From assembly GCA_028277405.1 (NCBI GenBank), contig JANQGH010000070.1:171399-235398 (forward strand): 64,000 bases of DNA, read 5' to 3'. The notes under the pieces were generated by a model. It made no database searches and had not been told where the DNA came from. It worked only from the letters and a program-made list of their open reading frames with translations. Position 1 is the stretch's first letter. The number at the start of each line of letters is the position of its first letter. This document shows, one piece after another, positions 47,883 to 55,200 of this stretch. Source of the DNA: Alphaproteobacteria bacterium. GTDB taxonomy: Bacteria > Pseudomonadota > Alphaproteobacteria > DSM-16000 > Inquilinaceae. Made by a program: the position numbers and the translations under genes.

Positions 47883-47902
47883 ATGTTATAAAAATATAAC
47901 AT
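47883..47902. promoter_or_regulatory. ArsR operator overlapping its start codon
   Basis: ATGTTATA-aaaa-TATAACAT (47883-47902) is a perfect 8-bp inverted repeat. Its last two bases are the A and T of the ArsR-family ATG at 47901. It leaves no room for a ribosome site, suggesting autorepression combined with a leaderless or near-leaderless message. Confidence 0.7.
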
Positions 47903-48251
47903 GTCAGACAACCTCTGGGACGACAAGGTTTTTCGCGCCTTGGCCTCGTCGATCCGACGTGGCCTGTTGGATGCCCTGCGCGACACGCCGCAGACGACGA
48001 GTGAACTCTGTGCCCGGTTTCCCAAACTCGGCCGTTGCAGCGTGATGCAGCATCTCGACGTCCTGGAAGAGGCCGGTCTGGTGGTGGCGCGGCGGGTTGG
48101 ACGGCAGCGCTGGAATTATCTTGACGCGATCCCGATCAAGCGCATCCACGACCGCTGGATCGGTGCCTACGCCACCGAAGCCGTCGCGCTTCTCGATCGT
48201 ATGAAAAGCGACATGGAGCGCAAGCCGGCTGCCGAGCTTGAAGCGCAATAG
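47901..48251 (+). CDS. ArsR-family transcriptional regulator
   Basis: A 116-residue winged-helix regulator: KVFRALASSIRRGLLDALRD, TTSELCARFPKLGRCSVMQH, and LDVLEEAGLVVARRVGRQRW in the wing. No metal-binding Cys pair of the arsenic type is evident, so it probably senses something else. It is divergent from an SRPBCC gene, a widespread regulator/target pairing. No Shine-Dalgarno sequence precedes the ATG; an in-frame stop at 47889 excludes an earlier start. Confidence 0.9.
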   Translation: MSDNLWDDKVFRALASSIRRGLLDALRDTPQTTSELCARFPKLGRCSVMQHLDVLEEAGLVVARRVGRQRWNYLDAIPIKRIHDRWIGAYATEAVALLDRMKSDMERKPAAELEAQ

Positions 48252-48346
48252 CGCATCGAGCCATTTTGACGGAGATCAACCGCGCCGACGTCGGCCCATG
48301 TGCTAATGATACTCGATCGTCGTCCCCCATTTCAGCGACCTCGCCC

Positions 48347-49369
48347 ATGCCCAACACCCGCGTCGTCATCGGAGAATTTGGCGGGCCAGAGGTGCTGCAG
48401 GTGGTCACCGACGATCGCCTCCCGGAACCGGTTGGGTCGGAGGTGCGCGTCAGAGTTCTGACCACGAGCGCGGCCTTCACCGACGTGATGATCCGCAAGG
48501 GCCTTTATCCCGACGTGAAGGAACAGCCACCCTTCGCTTTGGGCTACGACATGGTCGGCGTTGTCGACAAGCTGGGGCCGCAGGCGCGGCTTTATGAACC
48601 GGGGCAACGGATCGCAGACCTGACCACGATCGGCGCCTATGCGGAGTATGTCTGCCTGCCTGAGGCGGAGTTGGTGCCGGTGCCCGAGGACGTCGATCCG
48701 GTTGACGCTGTCGCCGTCATCCTATCGTTCGTCACGCCCTATCAGATGCTCCACCGGGTCGCCAGAGTGACGGAAGGCCAGCGCATCCTGGTCCACGGCG
48801 CCGGCGGGGCGGTCGGCACGGCCATGCTTCAGCTTGCCCGCCTGGCGAATGTCGAGGCCTTCGGCACGGATACCATCACCAAGCACGACGTGATCAGCGA
48901 ACTCGGCGGCGTCGCCATCGACAGCGATCCGGAGAATCTGGAGGCTCGCTTGAAGGCGGCGACCGGCGGCGGCGTCGACGTCGTTTTCGATGCGTTGGGC
49001 GGCGAGAGCCTGAACCGCTCGCTCCACATCCTGAAGCCGGGCGGCATGCTGGTCGCCTATGGCTTTCAGAACGTTGTGATGGGCAAAGGCGGCAGCATCC
49101 CGCTTGACTTCATCAAGCTGAAGCTCTGGGACCTGCTGCCCAACGGCCACGCGACATCGTTCTACGCCATCGGCTCCATGCGCCGCCACCATCCGGAATG
49201 GTTCAAGGAAGACCTCGCCCGGATGTTCACGCTGTTGTCGCAAGGGAAGATCAAGCCCGTGATCGCCCGGACGATGCCCCTGACCGAGGCGCGTCGGGCC
49301 CATGAACTGATCGAGGCGGGCGAGGCCAAGGGCAAGATCGTGCTGCTGGTCGGCGATCAGGCGCGGTAA
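48347..49369 (+). CDS. Medium-chain quinone reductase-like dehydrogenase
   Basis: A 340-residue zinc-free MDR of the quinone oxidoreductase/VAT-1 group. N-terminal GroES-like part: GEFGGPEVLQVVTDDRLPEP and FALGYDMVGVVDKLG. The nucleotide site is ILVHGAGGAVGTAMLQLARL, and VDVVFDALGGESLNRSLHIL follows. It would reduce quinones or enones with NADPH. The ATG at 48347 matches the family start; an in-frame TTG at 48266 is a weaker option. It follows the ArsR gene by 95 bp. Confidence 0.9.
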   Translation: MPNTRVVIGEFGGPEVLQVVTDDRLPEPVGSEVRVRVLTTSAAFTDVMIRKGLYPDVKEQPPFALGYDMVGVVDKLGPQARLYEPGQRIADLTTIGAYAEYVCLPEAELVPVPEDVDPVDAVAVILSFVTPYQMLHRVARVTEGQRILVHGAGGAVGTAMLQLARLANVEAFGTDTITKHDVISELGGVAIDSDPENLEARLKAATGGGVDVVFDALGGESLNRSLHILKPGGMLVAYGFQNVVMGKGGSIPLDFIKLKLWDLLPNGHATSFYAIGSMRRHHPEWFKEDLARMFTLLSQGKIKPVIARTMPLTEARRAHELIEAGEAKGKIVLLVGDQAR

Positions 49370-49388
49370 TACTAACGGCCGGGACCGG

Positions 49389-50282
49389 CTAGAGCGTGAA
49401 GTTGTAGATCGCCCGGTCGAACCGATTGTAGTCTTCGTAGCGGATCAAATCGTAGAGTTCCCGGCGGGTCTGCATTCTGTCGGTGATGTCCCGCTGCGTG
49501 CCGGTCTCGGCGATATGGTCCAGCGCGTCGAGCGTGGCTTTCATCGCGATCCGCAGCGTTGTGACCGGATAGATCACCAGTTTGGCGCCGAGATCCCGCA
49601 GCTCCTGCGCGCTGAGCAGCTTGGACTTGCCGAACTCCGTCATATTCGCCAGCAACGGGCCTGGGATGTCAGCCGATGCCCGCCGCCATTCGGCCTCGTC
49701 AACCAAGGCCTCGGCAAAAACCATATCGGCGCCGGCCTCCAGATAGGCCCCGGCACGTTCGATCATGGGGTCCAGGCCCTCGACCGCCCGCGCGTCGGTT
49801 CGGGCGATCAGCAGCAGGTTGTCATCGCGCCTGGCATCCACCGCGCCCTTGATGCGCTGGATCATATCGGCGATCGGGACGACGGCCTTGCCGTCCAAAT
49901 GGCCACAGCGTTTCGGGTTCACCTGATCCTCAAGATGCAGGCCGGCAAGGCCACGTTCCTCCATCATGCGGACGGTTCGCGCCACGCTCATCGGTTCGCC
50001 GAAGCCCGTGTCGCAGTCGACGATCGTCGGCAGGTCCGTGACCCGCGCGATCTGTTCGGCCCGGTTCGCCATCTCGGTCAGGGTCGTCAGGCCGATATCC
50101 GGCAGACCGAGATCGGCGGACAAGACCGCGCCCGAGACATAGACCGCCTCGAAACCGGCACGCTCGATCCCCATGGCGACCAGGGGCGAGAAGGCACCGG
50201 GCGCGCGCACGATCGTATCGCCGCGAAGCCCATCGCGAAGCCGCTGCCGCTTGTCGCCGGCACTTAGCTGAGAAAACAGCAT
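49389..50282 (-). CDS. prpB: 2-methylisocitrate lyase
   Basis: A 297-residue isocitrate lyase-superfamily enzyme closest to PrpB, which splits 2-methylisocitrate into pyruvate and succinate. It has VDCDTGFGEPMSVARTVRMM, LHLEDQVNPKRCGH with catalytic Cys126, RTDARAVEGLDPMIERA, PLLANMTEFGKS, and TQRDITDRMQTRRELYDLIR, all as in PrpB. AGGA precedes the ATG at 50282. It is the last gene of the acnD-prpF-rraA-tctCBA run, 82 bp after tctA, with a hairpin in the gap. No prpC is present. Confidence 0.9.
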   Translation of the reverse strand: MLFSQLSAGDKRQRLRDGLRGDTIVRAPGAFSPLVAMGIERAGFEAVYVSGAVLSADLGLPDIGLTTLTEMANRAEQIARVTDLPTIVDCDTGFGEPMSVARTVRMMEERGLAGLHLEDQVNPKRCGHLDGKAVVPIADMIQRIKGAVDARRDDNLLLIARTDARAVEGLDPMIERAGAYLEAGADMVFAEALVDEAEWRRASADIPGPLLANMTEFGKSKLLSAQELRDLGAKLVIYPVTTLRIAMKATLDALDHIAETGTQRDITDRMQTRRELYDLIRYEDYNRFDRAIYNFTL

Positions 50283-50317
50283 CCCACTCGTCCTATTTCT
50301 GGAAACAGTTCGCCGCC

Positions 50318-50340
50318 GCGGCTGGCGCTCGGCCAGCCGC
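50318..50340 (-). other. Intercistronic hairpin between tctA and prpB
   Basis: A perfect 9-bp stem (GCGGCTGGC / GCCAGCCGC) with a 5-nt loop and no T-run. It likely stabilises mRNA ends or reduces read-through rather than ending transcription. Confidence 0.5.
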
Positions 50341-50364
50341 CCCGAAAACCCAGTGCCGACGACG

Positions 50365-51885
50365 TCAGTCGGAGTCGGCCACGCCCTCCGCCCGTAGCCG
50401 GGCACGCCGGGCGCGATAGCTGGGCAGGAAGATCAGCAGCACCGCGATGGCCAGCAGGCCAAGCGTCATCGGCCGCTCAACGATGAAGCCGATACCGTCA
50501 TAAAGCTGCATCGACCGGGCGAAATTGTTCTCCAGCATCGGCCCGAGGATGAAGCCGATCAGCAGCGGCGCCAACGGGTAGTCCGCCAGGCGCAGGATCG
50601 TCGCGATGACGCCAAGCCCGGTCAGGATCAGCAACTCGGTCGCGTTGTTCTGCCCGATATAGGCGCCCATCATCGTGAAGAAGATGATGAACGGGATCAG
50701 GTAGTTGCGCGGCACGGCCAGGATCTTGGCGATGTAGGGGATCAGCGGCAGGTTCAAGATCAGCAGAACCACGTTGCCGATATACATCGAGATGATCACG
50801 GCCCAGAAGATCTGCGGCTCGTCAATCATGAGGCGCGGCCCGGGCGAAACGTTGAGCGCGATCAGCGCGCCCAGCAGGATCGCCGTGGTGCCCGAGCCCG
50901 GAATGCCCAGGGTCAACAGGGGCACGAACGACCCGGTACCGGCGGCATTGTTGGCCGCCTCGGGCGCCGCCAGGCCCTTGACCGAGCCCTTGCCGAACTT
51001 CTCCTGGTCTTCCTTCTTGGCCAGGTTGCGCTCCACGGCATAGCCCAGGAACGACGCGATCGTCGCGCCCGCGCCGGGCAGAACGCCGATCAGGAAGCCC
51101 TGGATCGACTGGCGGCCGATCACGGGCGTGATCTCCTTTGCCTCCTGCCTGGTGATGCGCAGATTGGTGATCTTGCCGGACCCGCCATCGCCGGTTTTCG
51201 AGCGGTTCGGGTCCATGACCAGATAGAGCGCTTCCGGCAGGGCGAACATGGCCATGGCCAACGTGATGAAGCCGATCCCCGATTGCAGATCCATGATGCC
51301 CATGGTGAAGCGCGGCGCGTTGAACAGGGCCCCCTCGCCGACCGTCGCGATGACCAGGCCGAGAATGGTCATCATTACGGCCTTGGCGACGTTGCCGGTG
51401 CCGGCAAAGGCCGCAATGGCCGATAGGCCGAGCACCATCAGCGCGAAGTATTCCGCGGAATGGAAGATCAGTGCCACCGAGGCCAGCGCCGGCGCGAAGA
51501 TCATCAGCAAAATGGCGCCGACCGTGCCGCCGGTGAACGACGCGATCGCCGCGATCGTCAAGGCCTTGCCCGCCTTGCCCTGGCGCGCCAGCGGATAGCC
51601 GTCGAAACTGGTGGCCACGGTCGAGGCGATGCCGGGCGCGTTGATCAGGATCGACGATGTCGAACCGCCGAAGATGGCGCCGTAATAGACCCCGGCGAGC
51701 AGGATCAACGCGGACGACGGATCGCCGATGGTGATCGCGACCGGGATCATGATGGCGATGATCGACATCGGGCCCAAGCCGGGCAGCATGCCGATGAATG
51801 TGCCGATCAGACAGCCGCCCACCACCATCATGATGTTGGTGAGCGAAAAGGCGGAAGAAACGCCGATATAGAGGCCTTCAAGCAT
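50365..51885 (-). CDS. tctA: Tripartite tricarboxylate transporter, TctA permease
   Basis: A 506-residue large permease with about 11-12 membrane helices. The family repeats are visible: MMVVGGCLIGTFIGMLPGLG, YYGAIFGGSTSSILINAPGI, GFLIGVLPGAGATIASFLGY and TLGIPGSGTTAILLGALIAL. It takes up tri- or dicarboxylates with Na+ or H+. It follows tctB by 12 bp and precedes prpB, so the imported acid probably enters a methylcitrate-type route. Confidence 0.96.
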   Translation of the reverse strand: MLEGLYIGVSSAFSLTNIMMVVGGCLIGTFIGMLPGLGPMSIIAIMIPVAITIGDPSSALILLAGVYYGAIFGGSTSSILINAPGIASTVATSFDGYPLARQGKAGKALTIAAIASFTGGTVGAILLMIFAPALASVALIFHSAEYFALMVLGLSAIAAFAGTGNVAKAVMMTILGLVIATVGEGALFNAPRFTMGIMDLQSGIGFITLAMAMFALPEALYLVMDPNRSKTGDGGSGKITNLRITRQEAKEITPVIGRQSIQGFLIGVLPGAGATIASFLGYAVERNLAKKEDQEKFGKGSVKGLAAPEAANNAAGTGSFVPLLTLGIPGSGTTAILLGALIALNVSPGPRLMIDEPQIFWAVIISMYIGNVVLLILNLPLIPYIAKILAVPRNYLIPFIIFFTMMGAYIGQNNATELLILTGLGVIATILRLADYPLAPLLIGFILGPMLENNFARSMQLYDGIGFIVERPMTLGLLAIAVLLIFLPSYRARRARLRAEGVADSD

Positions 51886-51897
51886 GGTTTCTTCCCC

Positions 51898-52380
51898 TCA
51901 CAAAAAGGTCGGTAGCGGTCGCAGAAAGATGCCGAGCACCTGTTCGACCAGATACCAGACAATCCCCGCCGCGACGGCGGCGACAATCATCGTTATGACC
52001 AGACGCCGCTCGCCAAGAACAAAGGAGCTGAGCGTCAGGAACAGGAAGGTTGAGATCAAGAAGCCCAGCGGACGGAGCAGCAGCGCGTAGGCGATCATGA
52101 AAGCCAACAACAGCACCGCCTGTCCGACCCTGTAATCGTGCAGGCGACGATAGTTGATCTCGCGGGTCTCCGCGTCGAGCTTGGACTTTTCGAGATTGAA
52201 GATGACCGCCAAAGAGACCAGCGCGCCGGCGATCGAAAGGACTTTGGGGAAGCTTGATGGCCAGATCGGATTGCGTTGCAAGATCGGCGGCAACGACGCG
52301 TCCATGGTGAACCAGGCCGCATAGCCGTAGGCCAGGAAGACCAGCAAGATAACCAGGGCGATCCAGCGGTCGAGTGCCAT
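51898..52380 (-). CDS. tctB: Tripartite tricarboxylate transporter, TctB small permease
   Basis: A 160-residue small membrane subunit with four to five helices (IALVILLVFLAYGYAAWFTM, QAVLLLAFMIAYALLLRPLG, STFLFLTLSSFVLGERRLVI). TctB sequences are poorly conserved; the call relies on size, topology and its place between tctC and tctA. It pairs with TctA to form the membrane part of the transporter. Confidence 0.9.
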   Translation of the reverse strand: MALDRWIALVILLVFLAYGYAAWFTMDASLPPILQRNPIWPSSFPKVLSIAGALVSLAVIFNLEKSKLDAETREINYRRLHDYRVGQAVLLLAFMIAYALLLRPLGFLISTFLFLTLSSFVLGERRLVITMIVAAVAAGIVWYLVEQVLGIFLRPLPTFL

Positions 52381-52406
52381 CGTGCCCTCCCTGTTTTTGT
52401 TATGGT

Positions 52407-52430
52407 CCGCCCGGCCTTGCGGCCGGGCGG
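52407..52430 (-). other. GNRA hairpin between tctC and tctB
   Basis: In the transcript a perfect 10-bp stem, CCGCCCGGCC / GGCCGGGCGG, is capped by GCAA, a GNRA tetraloop. It lies 15 bp after the tctC stop and has no U-run. It probably shields tctC mRNA from 3' decay, giving more binding protein than permease. Confidence 0.65.
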
Positions 52431-52445
52431 AGTGTCGTTAGTGGA

Positions 52446-53438
52446 TCATAGGAAGCCGAGCGTTCTCATCAGGTCGCCGATTTCCTGCTCCTGATTTTCC
52501 AGGAACGTCTGGAAGTCCGCGCCGGAATTGTGGATGTTCACCCAGCCATTGCGCTGGCGCACTTCTTCCCACTCTTCCGTGTCGTACATCTGGGCCAGGA
52601 CTTCCTGATAGGCGGCCAGCGTCTCCTCCGGCAGCCCTGGGGGTCCGAAGAAACCGCGCCAGTTGACGAACGTGGTGTCCAGCCCTTGCTCGACCATGGT
52701 CGGTGCATCGTCAAACCCGTCGACCCGTTCGTCGGCGGTTATGCCAATGATCCGAACCTCGCCGGCCCGCGCCAGTTCCACGGCCTCGCTGAAGCCGGTG
52801 GAAAGCACGTCGATCTCGCCAGACAAAAGCCCGGCCAGGGCTTCACCGCCAGCATCATAGGGAACGTAGCTGACCTCCAGCGGATCGATGCCGCCTGCCT
52901 GCATGACCATCGCCGCGACCAAGTGGTCCATACCGCCGGGTACCGAACCGCCACCGACAGAGACCGCCGACGAATCAGCTTCGAAGGCCGAAATCAGATC
53001 CGGCATGCCTTGGATGTCGCTGTCGTCCGCGACAACCAGCGCCGCATAGTCACCGATCGTGCCGGCGACCAAGGTCAGATCACGAAAGTTTTGCGGAAAT
53101 ATGCCGGTCAGCGACCGGATGATGATGGGCGTGGAGCTCACCATCAATGTGCCGTGATTGCTCTCGGCGTTTTCGATGATGTAGCCGAGCGCCCGGCCGC
53201 CGCCACCGCCGGACATGTTCTCATAGCTGGCCGTGCCGACCAGGCCCGATTCGGTCAGCGCCTCGCCGGTGCCGCGCGCGGTGCCGTCCCAGCCGCCGCC
53301 GGCGCCGCCGGGGATCAGAAAGTGGATGCTGTCGACCACGGGTTCGCTTTGGGCGAAGGCCGAAGTGGCCATGCCGAACGACGCTGCCACGGCCAGCGCG
53401 GCGACCGCGGTGGTGCGCATGAGGGGGATGTTGATCAT
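52446..53438 (-). CDS. tctC: TctC/Bug-family substrate-binding protein
   Basis: A 330-residue periplasmic binding protein with a signal peptide (MINIPLMRTTAVAALAVAAS, cut near SAFAQ). It has the Bug fold: HFLIPGGAGGGWDGTARGTG, TIGDYAALVVADDSDIQGM, VSVGGGSVPGGMDHLVAAMV, YVPYDAGGEALAGLLSGEID. It captures the carboxylate for TctAB. GGAGG stands 5 nt before the ATG at 53438. The ligand is presumably a tricarboxylate related to methylcitrate, judged by the neighbours. Confidence 0.93.
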   Translation of the reverse strand: MINIPLMRTTAVAALAVAASFGMATSAFAQSEPVVDSIHFLIPGGAGGGWDGTARGTGEALTESGLVGTASYENMSGGGGGRALGYIIENAESNHGTLMVSSTPIIIRSLTGIFPQNFRDLTLVAGTIGDYAALVVADDSDIQGMPDLISAFEADSSAVSVGGGSVPGGMDHLVAAMVMQAGGIDPLEVSYVPYDAGGEALAGLLSGEIDVLSTGFSEAVELARAGEVRIIGITADERVDGFDDAPTMVEQGLDTTFVNWRGFFGPPGLPEETLAAYQEVLAQMYDTEEWEEVRQRNGWVNIHNSGADFQTFLENQEQEIGDLMRTLGFL

Positions 53439-53545
53439 GGGTTCCTCCAATTGATCTGTTCAACGGGTTGGTTTTGATTGTTCGAAGTCGACATACGCCG
53501 CCCGTCTCGGCGCAACTTCATGGCTAGGGGATCCTTGCTATCTCC

Positions 53546-54055
53546 TTACTGGGTTTCTGTCGAGAACAGTGGCTCATCGCTGACGATAATGCCATCGGCA
53601 TCGCAATAAACGCACTGCCCGGGCTCGAACAGCACGCGCCCGAACGCGACCGGCACATCGATCGCGCCGATGCCCGTCTTGCCGCTGCGCACCGGCGTCA
53701 CGCCCGAGGCCTTGATGCCGATATCGATCCGGGACAGCCGCTCGGCGTCCCGAACGGCGCCGTTGATGACGATGCCGGCCCAGCCGTTCCGTTGAAGAAT
53801 GTCGGCATTGATGTCGCCCAACAGGGCGCTGCGCAGCGAGCCGCCGCCATCGACGACGCAAACCGCCCCCTCGCCCGATTCGCGAAAAAGCTGCTGGACC
53901 AGCTTGGTGTCTTCCATGGTGACGGCCGTGCGGATGCGGCCCGCGAACATAGTGCGGCCACCGAAGTCGACGAATGGCGCCATAACGGCGCGCGCCGTGC
54001 CGGGGTTGGCGTCGCTGAGATCGGTCGTTGGGGCCGGTTGCAGCGCGTATTTCAT
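53546..54055 (-). CDS. RraA-like / HMG-aldolase-family protein
   Basis: A 169-residue RraA-family protein. FGGRTMFAGRIRTAVTMEDT, VVDGGGSLRSALLGDINAD, VINGAVRDAERL and CVYCDADGIIVSDE match the family. Some members are class II aldolases that cleave 4-hydroxy-4-methyl-2-oxoglutarate or decarboxylate oxaloacetate with a divalent metal; others regulate RNase E. The GGGxxxR and Asp residues needed for the aldolase site appear present. The catabolic neighbours favour an enzymatic role. Its start overlaps the prpF stop by 4 bp. Confidence 0.85.
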   Translation of the reverse strand: MKYALQPAPTTDLSDANPGTARAVMAPFVDFGGRTMFAGRIRTAVTMEDTKLVQQLFRESGEGAVCVVDGGGSLRSALLGDINADILQRNGWAGIVINGAVRDAERLSRIDIGIKASGVTPVRSGKTGIGAIDVPVAFGRVLFEPGQCVYCDADGIIVSDEPLFSTETQ

Positions 54056-55200
54056 GCCGCCGCCTCGAATACTTCCGCCGGCACCAGGATGGACCCTTCC
54101 ATGAGCCGACGCTGGGTGCGGTATGTGGTCGCGGACACCGCCTCGAACCCATCGTCGGTCGCGCGGACCTCGGCTTCGACGGGCAGAAGACCGGACGGGT
54201 TGCCGATCAGCGTCGCATCTCTATCGGCGGCCAGTTCGTGGGCAATGGTGCCCGGAATGCGCAGGGCGGTGGCCAGGCACATGGCACCCGTCAGGGTCAC
54301 GGCCCTGTGGACATTGCCCATGGAGACGACGCGAACGGCAATTTGGTAACTGTCCGCCTCGTAGGTTCGACCGTCGAGCGCTGTGAAGGCGCCCGGCGGC
54401 CCGAGCAGGGCGATCTTCGGGTTGGAGAGAATGGCGGTTTCCGGCCGATCCGACATGCCCATGGCGACGGAGGCAGCGCGCCGGATCTTGTCGAGCTTCG
54501 CCATCAGATCCCGATCCGCGTCCAGATCCGCCGGCGCCTCAAGCGCCGTCCGACCCAAATCCTCAGCGCGAACAAAGGCAACAGGATTTGAGGCGTCGAC
54601 CATCGAGACGTCGATCTCGCCGACACCGTCGACGGAAAGGACGTCTCGAACGTTGCCGCTCGGCAACAGCGACCCGATCGCCGCGCCGCCCAAATCGAAA
54701 TAGTCGAGACGGATCTTCGCCCCCTTGGTCGACACGCCCGGTATCTCGAACGTGCCCTCCTCAACGCTTTTTCCGTCCTTGACCGGAAATGTCGCCGTAA
54801 ACAGGGCGTCCGTGTTGGTGTTGTAGACCCGAACCGTCGCGGTCTCGCCCGTGGCCCTCACCATGCCCTCGTCGACTGCGAACGGGCCGACCGACGCCGA
54901 CATGTTGCCGCACATCGATCCGTAATCCGCTACCGCCTCATCGACCGCGACCTGAACAAATGTGTAGTCGATGTCGGCATCGCCGCGCGCGGAGGGTTCG
55001 ACGATCACGGCCTTCGACAGGGACGAGATGCCCCCGCCCATGCCGTCGAGCTGGCGGCCGTAGGGATCGGGGGAGCCCATGACCTGGCAGAAAATGCGGT
55101 TGCGCAGATCAACGTCCGACGGCAGGTCTGAGCCCTTGAACAGCACCGCCTTCGAGGTGCCGCCGCGGGCGAACACGGCTGGAATACGCATCGCCGTCAT
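54052..55200 (-). CDS. prpF: 2-methylaconitate cis-trans isomerase PrpF
   Basis: A 382-residue PrpF of the diaminopimelate-epimerase-like fold: RIPAVFARGGTSKAVLFKGS, MGSPDPYGRQLDGMGGGISS, Lys63 and Cys97 (YGSMCGNMSASVGPFAV), the likely catalytic pair. It turns 2-methyl-trans-aconitate, the AcnD product, into the cis form. Its ATG shares one base with the acnD stop (TGATG), so translation is coupled. The frame upstream overlaps acnD and is not coding. Confidence 0.94.
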   Translation of the reverse strand: MTAMRIPAVFARGGTSKAVLFKGSDLPSDVDLRNRIFCQVMGSPDPYGRQLDGMGGGISSLSKAVIVEPSARGDADIDYTFVQVAVDEAVADYGSMCGNMSASVGPFAVDEGMVRATGETATVRVYNTNTDALFTATFPVKDGKSVEEGTFEIPGVSTKGAKIRLDYFDLGGAAIGSLLPSGNVRDVLSVDGVGEIDVSMVDASNPVAFVRAEDLGRTALEAPADLDADRDLMAKLDKIRRAASVAMGMSDRPETAILSNPKIALLGPPGAFTALDGRTYEADSYQIAVRVVSMGNVHRAVTLTGAMCLATALRIPGTIAHELAADRDATLIGNPSGLLPVEAEVRATDDGFEAVSATTYRTQRRLMEGSILVPAEVFEAAA

